The notes under the pieces were generated by a model. The model was given only the letters and a program-made list of their open reading frames with translations, searched no databases and was not told where the DNA came from. From Paenibacillus sp. FSL H7-0326 (lineage in GTDB: Bacteria; Bacillota; Bacilli; Paenibacillales; Paenibacillaceae), in contig NZ_MPVN01000001.1 of assembly GCF_001955535.1 (NCBI RefSeq), positions 1,302,001 through 1,366,000 on the forward strand: 64,000 nucleotides of DNA, written 5' to 3'. Position numbers and translations under genes: made by a program. Shown in pieces: positions 1 to 9,270 of this stretch; the stretch's first letter is position 1; every line of letters starts with the position of its first letter.

Positions 1-118
1 ACAGATTTAGTCACGGGCGTGATCCTTACATATTCCAACCAAAGCTGGAGCTCCATAGCGATATAAACTCTTATACGCATTTCCCAAGGTATTGACTACA
101 ACCTATAACTTATAGCAA

Positions 119-166
119 AACGAGGCAGACCCGCGAATACCATCGCTACGGACTGCCTCTATTGTT
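119..166 (-). terminator. terminator of the GH95 gene
   Basis: Arms GAGGCAG (122-128) and CTGCCTC (153-159) pair, with further pairing inside. Read on the minus strand the stem is followed by GTTTTGC. It lies about 115 bases beyond the fucosidase stop codon, so it probably ends that transcript. Bases 1-118 hold no gene I can support. Confidence 0.6.
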
Positions 167-279
167 TGTTTTTCTGTCACATTAGATTAAATCTCATACT
201 TATCATTCTCTCCATTCATCCGTAGCGACAATGAGCTGGATACACTGCTTCTTCTGAAGGAGATCGATTTATTAATTGA

Positions 280-2559
280 TCATTGAGTTTGTGACAACGT
301 CTCTGACGAACTCGGTGTAAACGTATACGTTGCGCCAGCTTCTGTGTTGAATGAAATTGGCTTTAGGCCAGGACCTTCCAACTGACAAAGCCCAGCAATT
401 GAACTTCTTACGGTGACTTCAGTAATTTTCGATTTCGCCCAGGAAAATCCAATGGTATATCCGCCACGAGCCCTGAGCCCCTCTACACTTCCTTCACACC
501 AATTGTCTGGTAAGGCAGGCAGAAGCCGGATCAGATCGGTGTGGCTCTGCAATAACATCTCAGCAATGCCAGAGGATCCCCCGAAGTTGCCGTCAATCTG
601 AAACGGAGGATGATTGTCAAAAAGATTGGGCAACGTGGAGTTCTCCAGGAGAGCTCTTACATTTTCATAAGCCTTCTGCCCATCCTGAAGTCTTGCCCAA
701 AAGTGAATGATCCAGGCCCGGCTCCATCCGGTATGCCCCCCACCATTCTCCAATCTACGTTCGAGCGTTGTACGTGCGGCTTTTGCAAGTTCCGGCGTGT
801 ATTCTGGAGTGAAGCTTTCTCCAGGGTACAAACCAAATAGATGTGAGATGTGCCGGTGTCCCGGTTCCACTTCTTCGTAATCCTCCATCCATTCCTGGAT
901 TTGTCCGTATTTGCCGATTTGAGTCTTGGGAATTCGCTTCAGAGCAGCAGCAAGTTCTTCCCTGAATGTATGGTCCCTTCCGATCAACTCGGCACTTTGA
1001 ATGCAAGCAGTGAACAGAGCTTCAATAATCTGAAAATCCATCGAAGCGCCAACGCATAGAATCCCCACCTCACCACTTGGCAGCTTGTAACTGTTCTCTG
1101 GAGAAACGGAGGGACAGGTAATCAGACGGCCATCCGCATCCTCAATCAGATAGTCAAGAAGAAATTGCGCAGATTCCTTCATGGTTTCGTATGCTTCTTC
1201 CAGAAAATTGAGATCCTGACTATAGCGATAATGCTCCCATAAATGCAGGCATAACCAAGCAGCGCCCATCGGCCAGAAGGAAGCTGGCAGGTAGGTATCC
1301 TGAGGGGCCGTGTCTGCCCAAATATCCGTATTATGATGTGCGGTAAACCCCCGGCAGTCATACATCTTTTGTGCCGTAATTCGGCCAGGCTCCCGCATTC
1401 GCTCAATCAGATCGAACAAAGGCTCATGGCACTCGGCTAGATTGCAGTTTTCGGCGAGCCAGTAGTTCATTTGGGCATTAATGTTGATCGTAAATTTGCT
1501 GTCCCAAGGCGGAGTGAAACTGTCATTCCATATTCCTTGAAGATTAGCAGGCAGGGAACCTGGCCGGCTTGAGGATATTAGCAAATAACGACCAAACTGA
1601 AAATAGGTTTCGATCAATTCGGGGTCTTCTTCTCCCCTTTGGAACTGTTGTAATCTCTCATCCGTCGGACCATCATGACGATCAGAACTTTTGGACAGGT
1701 TCAACGAAACCCTGCTGAACAGTTCATTATAATCCGATGTATGCCGTACAAGCAGTGTTTCATAAGGAATTCGGCTGAGCTCTTCCATACGAAGTTTAGT
1801 GTATAATTCCGGATCTTCCTGGCGGAAAGTCGTTTCCGCAGCAAGCAGCAGTGTGACCGAGCTCGCATCCTTGAGTAGCAAATACTCGCCAAGGAGCTGA
1901 CAGGTACCTCCATCTGGTATCGCTTTCAACACAGCTGCGAAGGAACTGCCGTCTTTACCACCGCATTCACCACGCATAATGAGTCCATTCTGCTCCCACT
2001 TTTTGGTTTTCTCCAGGTATCTCCAATTCTGACGATTGAATCGGGCTTTCATGGACAAGGCATTCTTCTTGTCTGTTGAGATTCGGATGATGATGGCTTG
2101 ATCCGGATGGCTGGCAAACAGCTCACGAGTATAACGGACACCATTAACGTTATAGCTAACCTTGGAGATGCCCCGGTTCAAATCCAGCTCACGTACATAG
2201 TCCTCAACAGGACCATCATGATTGCCGAATGATAACTGCAGCTCACCAAGTGGCACATAATGTCTCTGGGCTTCAGGAAGCCCGGCCATCGTCATGCTGG
2301 CCATCTCTTCAGCCTCTTGGAGTTTCCCTTCCATGATTAACTTGCGGATATGGGGCAGATTGGGCAGTGCATCTTCGTTATTCCGATCCCGGGGCCCCCC
2401 ATACCACATCGAGTCTTCATTTAACTTCAAACGCTCCTCCGCTACGCCTCCAAATATCATTGCCCCAAGCCGACCGTTTCCGATTGGCAAGGCCTCGTTC
2501 CATATCTCTGCCGGTTTGCTGTACCACATGCGATGATTGTTCCGATTCGATTCTTTCAT
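280..2559 (-). CDS. GH95 family alpha-L-fucosidase (or alpha-galactosidase)
   Basis: Glycoside hydrolase family 95, 759 residues, close to the usual family length. The N-terminal beta domain opens with the family signature around residues 12-60 (WYxxPAxxWxEALPIGNGRLGAM). The (alpha/alpha)6 barrel carries the NINAQMNYW motif near residue 360, which holds the catalytic-site asparagines, and the QIDGNFGG motif in the C-terminal third. There is no signal peptide, so it is likely cytoplasmic and acts on oligosaccharides imported by the adjacent ABC transporter. The start has a clear GGAGGTTCAG site. Known members remove 1,2-linked L-fucose or L-galactose from glycans such as xyloglucan; which sugar is used here cannot be read from sequence. 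Confidence 0.92.
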   Translation of the reverse strand: MKESNRNNHRMWYSKPAEIWNEALPIGNGRLGAMIFGGVAEERLKLNEDSMWYGGPRDRNNEDALPNLPHIRKLIMEGKLQEAEEMASMTMAGLPEAQRHYVPLGELQLSFGNHDGPVEDYVRELDLNRGISKVSYNVNGVRYTRELFASHPDQAIIIRISTDKKNALSMKARFNRQNWRYLEKTKKWEQNGLIMRGECGGKDGSSFAAVLKAIPDGGTCQLLGEYLLLKDASSVTLLLAAETTFRQEDPELYTKLRMEELSRIPYETLLVRHTSDYNELFSRVSLNLSKSSDRHDGPTDERLQQFQRGEEDPELIETYFQFGRYLLISSSRPGSLPANLQGIWNDSFTPPWDSKFTININAQMNYWLAENCNLAECHEPLFDLIERMREPGRITAQKMYDCRGFTAHHNTDIWADTAPQDTYLPASFWPMGAAWLCLHLWEHYRYSQDLNFLEEAYETMKESAQFLLDYLIEDADGRLITCPSVSPENSYKLPSGEVGILCVGASMDFQIIEALFTACIQSAELIGRDHTFREELAAALKRIPKTQIGKYGQIQEWMEDYEEVEPGHRHISHLFGLYPGESFTPEYTPELAKAARTTLERRLENGGGHTGWSRAWIIHFWARLQDGQKAYENVRALLENSTLPNLFDNHPPFQIDGNFGGSSGIAEMLLQSHTDLIRLLPALPDNWCEGSVEGLRARGGYTIGFSWAKSKITEVTVRSSIAGLCQLEGPGLKPISFNTEAGATYTFTPSSSETLSQTQ

Positions 2560-2842
2560 TCTGAACCTCCACTATGAATTTCAATGAATGATAAGAGATT
2601 AATCTCATAATAACATCGTAACAAAGAATAAAAATAACGTATTCATGCAGATCCATACTCTTTCATGATATGAGAATCGAAAAGATCATATATTGGGAGA
2701 GTTTCTTCGATAAAAATCAATGGTGGGTGGCTGTCTGCCATAAAAGATTAAGGACCTGATTCGCAAAAATGCGAACCGGCCCGTGTTTGATAATAATGGA
2801 TGAAAGTGCCGCCCAGGATGGGTATAAACCTCCCCTTTCTCC

Positions 2843-4489
2843 CTACTTGGAAATGGATGAAGTATCATACGCTGCCTGCATAATTTCCAGATAACGCTTG
2901 ATGTTGAGGCCTTCCAGCCCTTTTACGTAATCGTCCCAATCCTTTTCCAGACTCTTTGCTCCTGTAATGAATTGCAGGGCATTCTGGTCAATATAATCCT
3001 TGAGGTTCGTCTGCATCATGCTTGTTTCGTCCGCATTTGCCGGATCGACCCATAGTGCCCAATGCGGAAAAACTTCCTCGGGTTCTTTTCCTTCCATTAG
3101 GAGTGTTGCCTCATAAAGTCGGCGCTCATAACCGTCACCTGCATAGATGTCCTTGCCTTGTACTTCGGCATCCCGATATGCTCTGTGGTGATTATACTGA
3201 CTCAGTGCACCCCAGCTGTCATTACGAGGCTCCTCTCCTGTGGAGAGGGGAATGGCTTTGTAAAGCGGCTCTACCTGATCATTAAGGGCCACATCGCCTT
3301 CCTCCGGCTTGCGCCAGCTGGTGCCCTCCTCACCCAAATATGCACTCATGGCTCCCTCTTGTGTATAGAGATAATCCAGCATTTTTATGGCTGCAATCTG
3401 TGTCTCTTCACTTGCCTTGTTCGTGAGTACAAACGATGCTCCAGGGTCAATTGGATAGTTGTAGGACGCATAATTGGCATGCGGCCCTTTCAAAGGAGGA
3501 ATCGGATTATAATCCTTTCCATAGGGAGCACCCTCAGCTGTATTTACAAAAAGAGATGGATGCATGGCAGCACCTGCGCCAAGAAGCTGCGCATCCGCAT
3601 TATCTCCAATTTTTTTAAAGGCCCCAACATTTTGAGTGAACGCACCGGGGTCAATCAAACCTTCATCGTATAGCGACTTGATATAGGCCAGTCCTTCCTT
3701 CCACTCCGTTTTGTTCGCAACCGTATCAACCCGGCCATCCTTTGCAATGAGATAGGTTCTGTCATCGTCGTAGATAAACCCGTTCATCAAATAGGGAATG
3801 ATGTGAACGCCGAAATTTTCAATGGAACCGCTCAGAGGCACTTCATCCGCTTTGCCATTGCCGTTCGGGTCCTTGGTTTTGAATGCTTTTAGCACTTCCT
3901 TAAATTCTTCCGTCGTTGTAGGCTCGGATAAGCCCAGCTGCTCTAGCCATTTCGTATTCATCCACATTTTGTTCGGATATGAGCAGTGGAAGCATTCATT
4001 CAAGCCCGTCAGTCCGTAAATATTGCCGTCCGGTGCTGTATTCATTGCTTTATAATACTCATTGCTGTCCAGTACCTTTTTGATATTCGGTGCGTATTGC
4101 TCAATTAGATCATTGAGCGGTACAATGACACCTTGCTGTCCAAATTTCAACAAGTCCGTTTGAGAGAAACGGTCAACCCATGGAATGAGAAAATATAGAT
4201 CCGGGTAGTCCCCCGAAGCTAATGATATCTGTCTCTTTTCAGCTGCACCGTCAAAAGGAACCGTCGTCCAGTTTATCTTCATGTTAAACTTCTCTTCCAT
4301 TTTTTTGGTAAACTTGTTCGTTTGAAGGTTGGTATCCGAACTTTGGTGCGCGAACACATTAATGGTCACGTTGTCTCCGGATGAAGGGCCGCTCCCCTCT
4401 TCTCCGCTGCCCTTTGAGGATGAACATCCCGCCAGTGCCACAGACAGGAGCAGTATAAAAGCAAGTGCGAATGACCCTGATTTTCTCAA
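2843..4489 (-). CDS. ABC transporter solute-binding lipoprotein (CUT1, LplA-like)
   Basis: Extracellular family-1 solute-binding protein of a CUT1 sugar importer. I place the start at TTG 4489, giving 548 residues, because GGGAGAGGG sits just upstream and the protein then begins with a short basic region, a hydrophobic stretch and the lipobox LAGC. A longer reading from ATG 4543 would overlap the permease gene and has no such site. The Ser/Gly/Glu-rich linker after the lipobox cysteine is typical. It lies downstream of two permease genes and upstream of the GH95 gene. The substrate is probably an oligosaccharide that the fucosidase attacks (inference from context). Confidence 0.9.
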   Translation of the reverse strand: MRKSGSFALAFILLLSVALAGCSSSKGSGEEGSGPSSGDNVTINVFAHQSSDTNLQTNKFTKKMEEKFNMKINWTTVPFDGAAEKRQISLASGDYPDLYFLIPWVDRFSQTDLLKFGQQGVIVPLNDLIEQYAPNIKKVLDSNEYYKAMNTAPDGNIYGLTGLNECFHCSYPNKMWMNTKWLEQLGLSEPTTTEEFKEVLKAFKTKDPNGNGKADEVPLSGSIENFGVHIIPYLMNGFIYDDDRTYLIAKDGRVDTVANKTEWKEGLAYIKSLYDEGLIDPGAFTQNVGAFKKIGDNADAQLLGAGAAMHPSLFVNTAEGAPYGKDYNPIPPLKGPHANYASYNYPIDPGASFVLTNKASEETQIAAIKMLDYLYTQEGAMSAYLGEEGTSWRKPEEGDVALNDQVEPLYKAIPLSTGEEPRNDSWGALSQYNHHRAYRDAEVQGKDIYAGDGYERRLYEATLLMEGKEPEEVFPHWALWVDPANADETSMMQTNLKDYIDQNALQFITGAKSLEKDWDDYVKGLEGLNIKRYLEIMQAAYDTSSISK

Positions 4490-4523
4490 ATAGACCCTCT
4501 CCCTTACAATTAATTGTAATGAA

Positions 4524-5450
4524 CTAGCCCTTGACGGAGCCAATCAACATGCCCTGAACGAAATATCGCTGCACAAACGGATAAATGATGAGTACCGGCA
4601 AGCTGGCCATCACAATGAGTGAGAACTTCATCAATTCGGCCATTTGCTGCTGCTTCACCATCTCTCCTACATCCATATTTCCCGTACTGTTACTCAGAAT
4701 CAGAATGCTGCGGAGAATCAACTGAAGCGGATAGAGCGATTGTGTTTTTAAATAGATCAGAGCATCAAAATACGCATTCCACTGCCCAACGGCATACATC
4801 AATGACAAAACAGCCACGATGGGTTTGGCGAGAGGCAAAATGACGCTGAAAATGAAACGGATATCACTGCATCCGTCAATATCGGCTGCCTCGGACAGCT
4901 CATCCGGGATAGAATTCTGAAAAAAAGTACGTGCGATAATCACCTGCCACACCCAGATGGCATTAGGAATCAACAGAGCCCAGCGGGTATCGATCATTCC
5001 CATGGATTTAACCACTAAGTAAGTTGGAATTAATCCGCCGGAAAATAGCATGGTGAATGTAATAAACATCATGAGAGGGCTGCGCCCAACAAAGGTTTTT
5101 TTGGAAAGCGGATAAGCAATCATAATGGTCAGTGCTACACTAATGATTGTTCCTATTGTGGTGTAAAATAACGAATTGGCATAACCCATGATAACCTGAT
5201 CGTTGCGCAATACAGACTTATAGCCGTCGAGTGTCATATCAACAGGCCACAGCCAGACTTTTCCGGATGTAACTGCAGCCGGGCTGCTCAGAGAAGAGCT
5301 TACGATATAAATCAGTGGATAGAGCACTGCAATCAAGACAACCGTCAGAATGAGGTAGATGATGGCTATAAACACCCGGTCCCCAAAAGATTCTCTGATG
5401 GTGCTCCTCTGACTAACCGCTGAACCGGCTTGGGACTGCAACTTGCTCAT
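4524..5450 (-). CDS. carbohydrate ABC transporter permease (LplC/YtcP type)
   Basis: Integral membrane subunit of 308 residues with about six hydrophobic helices. The C-terminal half carries the permease EAA-type loop (DELSEAADIDG, about residues 180-200) that docks onto the ATPase. It ends in the FVQRYFVQGMLIGSVKG tail typical of the LplC/YtcP group. The gene starts 27 bases after the partner permease, with GGGAGG before the ATG. No ATP-binding subunit is encoded nearby; in Bacillus a shared MsmX-type ATPase serves such importers, and the same is likely here. Confidence 0.92.
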   Translation of the reverse strand: MSKLQSQAGSAVSQRSTIRESFGDRVFIAIIYLILTVVLIAVLYPLIYIVSSSLSSPAAVTSGKVWLWPVDMTLDGYKSVLRNDQVIMGYANSLFYTTIGTIISVALTIMIAYPLSKKTFVGRSPLMMFITFTMLFSGGLIPTYLVVKSMGMIDTRWALLIPNAIWVWQVIIARTFFQNSIPDELSEAADIDGCSDIRFIFSVILPLAKPIVAVLSLMYAVGQWNAYFDALIYLKTQSLYPLQLILRSILILSNSTGNMDVGEMVKQQQMAELMKFSLIVMASLPVLIIYPFVQRYFVQGMLIGSVKG

Positions 5451-5477
5451 CGGATTCCTCCCTTTCCTAATGCCGCA

Positions 5478-6449
5478 TTACCATAAGCTTGTATTGGACA
5501 AACGCTTGGCGGCAGCATTGACCGTTAACAACAGAATCAGGTTAATAAGCGAATTAAAGAGTCCAACTGCGGTAGCAAAGCTGTAATTGGCATTCAGTAA
5601 ACCCATTTTGTACACATAGGTGGAGATAATCTCGGAAGCAGATAAGTTCAACGGATTTTGCAGCAAATAAATTTTTTCGAATCCGACGGCCATGATATTA
5701 CCAACGCTCAGAATCAGGATAATGACTGCCGCTGGCAGCAGACCAGGCAGATCGATGTTCACCATTTTCTGAAACCGGTTAGCACCATCAACCTTGGCTG
5801 CCTCGTACAACGAAGGATCAATACCTGCGAGTGCTGCCAAATAGATGACTGCGGAATAACCCATGCTCTGCCAGACATCAGAAAATACATAGATGGAACG
5901 GAACAGCCCAGGCTCTCCAAGAAAATTGACCGCTTCGAAACCAAGCATCCCTGCAATCGTATTCACAATGCCGAGTCTCGGGGATAGGAACAGCATGATA
6001 ATGGATACCATGACAACCGTTGAAATAAAGTAAGGTGCATAAGTAACCATCTGTACCGTTTTTTTGAATTTGGCATTCTTGACTTCGTTCAACGCCAGTG
6101 CCAGCAGTATCGGGACTGGAAAACCCACGACCAAACTGTAAAACGAAATATACAGTGTGTTTTTGATCAGGGTAACGAACGCAGGGTTTTGAAAAAGCAA
6201 CTCAAAATATTTGGTGCCTACCCATGGACTTCCCCAGATCCCCTTAATCACGTTGTAATCCTTGAAAGCGAGCACTGCATTAACCATAGGCACATACTTG
6301 AAAATAATGAAGTAAGCGACGGGAGGAATGATCAACAGGTAGAGCTGCCAGTGCCTCCTCCAGCTTCTGGACAAGGCAAGTTTCAATGCGGACCGCCTGC
6401 CTTGTTTTACTACTGTTCTGCCATTCGAAATAGTGGTTCTCAGAGTCAT
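5478..6449 (-). CDS. sugar ABC transporter permease (LplB type)
   Basis: First gene of the transporter operon, 323 residues, about six transmembrane helices. The N-terminal SWRRHWQLYLLIIPPVAYFIIFKYVPM stretch (residues about 30-55) is the LplB/UgpA-type first helix, and the EAA loop appears as DPSLYEAAKVDGA around residue 210. It pairs with the downstream LplC-type permease. A candidate cre site lies 40-60 bases upstream of the start codon, which suggests carbon catabolite control of the whole operon. Confidence 0.92.
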   Translation of the reverse strand: MTLRTTISNGRTVVKQGRRSALKLALSRSWRRHWQLYLLIIPPVAYFIIFKYVPMVNAVLAFKDYNVIKGIWGSPWVGTKYFELLFQNPAFVTLIKNTLYISFYSLVVGFPVPILLALALNEVKNAKFKKTVQMVTYAPYFISTVVMVSIIMLFLSPRLGIVNTIAGMLGFEAVNFLGEPGLFRSIYVFSDVWQSMGYSAVIYLAALAGIDPSLYEAAKVDGANRFQKMVNIDLPGLLPAAVIILILSVGNIMAVGFEKIYLLQNPLNLSASEIISTYVYKMGLLNANYSFATAVGLFNSLINLILLLTVNAAAKRLSNTSLW

Positions 6450-6491
6450 CCCCCCAGAAGGTAACCTATTATGAATAAGGCCCTCTTTATT

Positions 6492-6506
6492 TTGGTAGCG
6501 CTTTCT
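6492..6506. promoter_or_regulatory. candidate CcpA (cre) site upstream of ABC operon
   Basis: TTGGTAGCGCTTTCT differs from the cre consensus WTGNAANCGNWWWCW at one position. It lies 43 bases before the first permease start. Binding is inferred only. Confidence 0.45.
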
Positions 6507-6668
6507 TGTTTGTAATCATAAGAGGGTTCCCTTATTCACGTAAAGGTACACTTTACTCGATGAGGTACGATTCAAGGACAAGAAGGCCGAGAAGCCTGAT
6601 ATGGCTTTATTTTCGCAAGAATTTTTTTAATGTTTTTTCTTGGATTGATATTCATAATGGTGCCAGCT

Positions 6669-8990
6669 TCATTTCAATTCGTTCTCCATTTGCCGGAATG
6701 AACTAGGCAAAACCCCACGGACTCGCTTGAAGGCTCTCCGGAATGAATGTGCGCTGTTGTATCCGGTGGTCATAGCAATCTCATCGATTGTCCGCTCAGT
6801 CTCACACAGCAGTTCAGCTGCTTTGTTAATTCGTACCTTCTCCACATAATCGGAAAGGTTCTCACCGGTATACTCCTTGAATAACTGCGAGATATATTTT
6901 TCCGGTTTCCCCATTTGTTCCGCAATGCGATACACTGTTAAGGTAGCATCGGCATAGCGTTCCTGAATGTAAGCCATCGTTTCGTTGATAATTTCAGCAT
7001 GCATATTGGATTTTTTGCGTTGTATGTCCAGGCAGACGTCTTTCGCCAGTTGATGAAACTTGTCCCGGAGTACGGTAACACTGTCCGTTGCCTGAATAGC
7101 CGCAATCCGATTCTTAAACTCATCGACAAGCGCTTCGTCCAGCATGATCTTCGGTTCCAGCTTCAGAAATGTTCCCTTCAATTCCACAACGAACTGCTGT
7201 GTCATGTCATAAGACAGCTCCCGCTCGGTAAAATTACGGTGGAACAACTGATCCAGAACCCGATCCGATTCTTCCATTTCACCCGCCTTCAGCGTATTGA
7301 GCAGACGCTGTTCGGACTCCATCGGATAGTAATACAATTCGGTTTCCTTGACGGTGTCCTCGAATCTCACCAGATGCTCTGTTCCCATATGAATGGCATA
7401 TTCCAATGCTTGCCTTGCCTCGTTAAACGAACGGCCAACATCATTCCACACCTCATAAGAAGCACCCATTCCAACAGTGGTCGCTACCCGGTATTCCCGG
7501 TAAACTGCATCCATCTGTTTGCTCAGTTCGGAAACCGTTGTGTGCATGGCTAAATCCGAGGGTTCAACACTAAGCGGTTGTATAAAAGCAATCTGATCTG
7601 TACCCCAGTCTGTTATCAAGATCTCTGAATTCCATGTCGTCAAAGCTTCACGCACGATAAGCCTCGCGACGCTTAGTTCTTGAATAATTTCTTCGCTATC
7701 GGGACTTCCATAACCGTCTACCTTCACAATCCCTACAACCCCTCGGCTCGTATGAAGAGGTATATCGGTCTGGGAAGAGAGCGCCTCCAACTCGGGGATG
7801 GTGTAAAACTCACCTGTCAGCAGACGTTTGATAAATCCATCCCGTAACATGGGAATCTGTTCATTTAATGCATTCTTAAGTACATGGTTATTGGTAATTA
7901 AGCTAGTGATATTGCTTGCCAAAAAATCATATTCGTTGCTTGTCTTTCCGGGCAGCCCTATATCCTGTTCCCGGAACACCGACAGAAGCCGATGAATCGG
8001 TGCGCTGTGTCGGTAAGCCAGCATTAGCCCAATCAATAATCCAATACCAAGTGTTGCTAGCGTAAAGGTTAAGGTAACCCGCTTGATCTGATCGGCCTTG
8101 ACCATAAGCGCACCTTCGGGGATGCCAGCCATGTAATTCCAGCCGTTTTGATTGGAGTGAATGGAAATGAGTAGCCGTCCGTCGTCCATTGGCATCACTT
8201 CATCGTTCTTGTTAGCAGGCATACCTTTCAATTTTTCAGCCTCTGCTTCATCTATACCACGCGAAAAAATAATATCCCCATTCGAATCTGTCACCAATGT
8301 CCACCCCCCATATTGCTCCACAATATGTTGAGTCAAACTCGCCATCTGATTCTCATCAATCATGACGCCAATGGTAGCCTGCGGCTTGTTGAAGCTGTTT
8401 AAAGGAATCGACTGAAGAAACGTGATAGCTGGAGCGTCCTCAAACACACCACTGAGAATCTCCTTCTTATAAATTTGTAGGGGAATGATTTCGTTTAAAT
8501 GCGGCTTTTTTAATACATTCTCTTTCCACTCTGCAAACGTGATGCCTTCCAGGCGGTTGGCAGCAAAATAATGCTCAGGTCGGTAGTAAACCGTCGTAGG
8601 CGTAATAATGACATTATAGTTGGGGATATAGATGAAAAAACGAGACAAATAATCATTCGTACTGCTGTACATGGACAGGCTGCGCTGCATGCGGCTCAAA
8701 CCATAGACATTATTAACGTCAGGCGGCTTGGGATCAGCTATTAGACGGTTTAAATCCTGATTAATGGCCAGTTGTCTCGTGAAATCCTCAACCAGCATCA
8801 GATTTCGTTCGATAATTTCCTTGCTCAGGTTGAGCGATTTGAGGCTGTTCTCAATCGAGCTGGTCCTCGCTGCTTCAATGGATGTTCTGTAGGAGGCATA
8901 TCCGGCAATTTGAGGAATCATGAGAACAATAAGATACGAAATCATGAATCTGCGAAACAAAGGCGAGAATTTGGACCATAAGCGCTGCAT
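6669..8990 (-). CDS. membrane-bound AraC-family transcriptional regulator
   Basis: Large AraC-family regulator of 773 residues. I chose ATG 8990 because AAGAAGGGGG precedes it. The first 40 residues contain a transmembrane helix (FMISYLIVLMIPQIAG), then an extracellular sensor region of about 250 residues, then a second helix around residues 290-312. A cytoplasmic linker follows, and a C-terminal double helix-turn-helix (YISQLFKEYTGENLSDYV ... GYNSAHSFRRAFKRVRGVLPSSFR). This layout is standard beside CUT1 importers in Paenibacillus, where the protein is thought to sense a sugar outside the cell and switch on the adjacent operon. The next minus-strand gene is the LplB-type permease. Confidence 0.88.
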   Translation of the reverse strand: MQRLWSKFSPLFRRFMISYLIVLMIPQIAGYASYRTSIEAARTSSIENSLKSLNLSKEIIERNLMLVEDFTRQLAINQDLNRLIADPKPPDVNNVYGLSRMQRSLSMYSSTNDYLSRFFIYIPNYNVIITPTTVYYRPEHYFAANRLEGITFAEWKENVLKKPHLNEIIPLQIYKKEILSGVFEDAPAITFLQSIPLNSFNKPQATIGVMIDENQMASLTQHIVEQYGGWTLVTDSNGDIIFSRGIDEAEAEKLKGMPANKNDEVMPMDDGRLLISIHSNQNGWNYMAGIPEGALMVKADQIKRVTLTFTLATLGIGLLIGLMLAYRHSAPIHRLLSVFREQDIGLPGKTSNEYDFLASNITSLITNNHVLKNALNEQIPMLRDGFIKRLLTGEFYTIPELEALSSQTDIPLHTSRGVVGIVKVDGYGSPDSEEIIQELSVARLIVREALTTWNSEILITDWGTDQIAFIQPLSVEPSDLAMHTTVSELSKQMDAVYREYRVATTVGMGASYEVWNDVGRSFNEARQALEYAIHMGTEHLVRFEDTVKETELYYYPMESEQRLLNTLKAGEMEESDRVLDQLFHRNFTERELSYDMTQQFVVELKGTFLKLEPKIMLDEALVDEFKNRIAAIQATDSVTVLRDKFHQLAKDVCLDIQRKKSNMHAEIINETMAYIQERYADATLTVYRIAEQMGKPEKYISQLFKEYTGENLSDYVEKVRINKAAELLCETERTIDEIAMTTGYNSAHSFRRAFKRVRGVLPSSFRQMENELK

Positions 8991-9006
8991 ATGTACCCCC
9001 TTCTTT

Positions 9007-9021
9007 CGTAAGCGTTTACAA
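9007..9021. promoter_or_regulatory. candidate CcpA (cre) site upstream of AraC regulator
   Basis: Minus-strand TTGTAAACGCTTACG matches the cre consensus except for the last base. It lies 17 bases upstream of the regulator start codon, in the untranslated leader, where CcpA binding would be expected to repress. Confidence 0.55.
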
Positions 9022-9172
9022 AACTGTTTTGTTAATGATACACCTATCATTTGCACAAGGTGAAGGTACAACTTCTGCTTTTGGGTACAAATCCATAAAT
9101 TTCGACCCAAGACCGAAATCATTATCTGAATGAGTGCACTGTATGACAAGGAAAACAAGAAATAAAGCGCTC

Positions 9173-9213
9173 AAAAAGGACGAAACAGCTTAGAACACTG
9201 CTTCGTCCCTTTT
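9173..9213 (-). terminator. terminator of the pentose operon
   Basis: Near-perfect hairpin: AAAAAGGACGAAACAGC pairs with GCTTCGTCCCTTTT. On the minus strand it ends in CCTTTTTG. It separates the GH43 gene from the AraC regulator, so the regulator needs its own promoter in 8991-9172. Confidence 0.75.
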
Positions 9214-9270
9214 CTCCATATACGAAAATTAAGTTTCTTGCTTACGGACTTCAGAATTGAACCTATCCTT

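Noticed and set aside
5..97. A 31-codon minus-strand frame ending YRYGAPALVGICKDHARD
   Set aside because: It reads like protein but has no start site in view and a stop just upstream; it may be chance or the edge of something outside the window.
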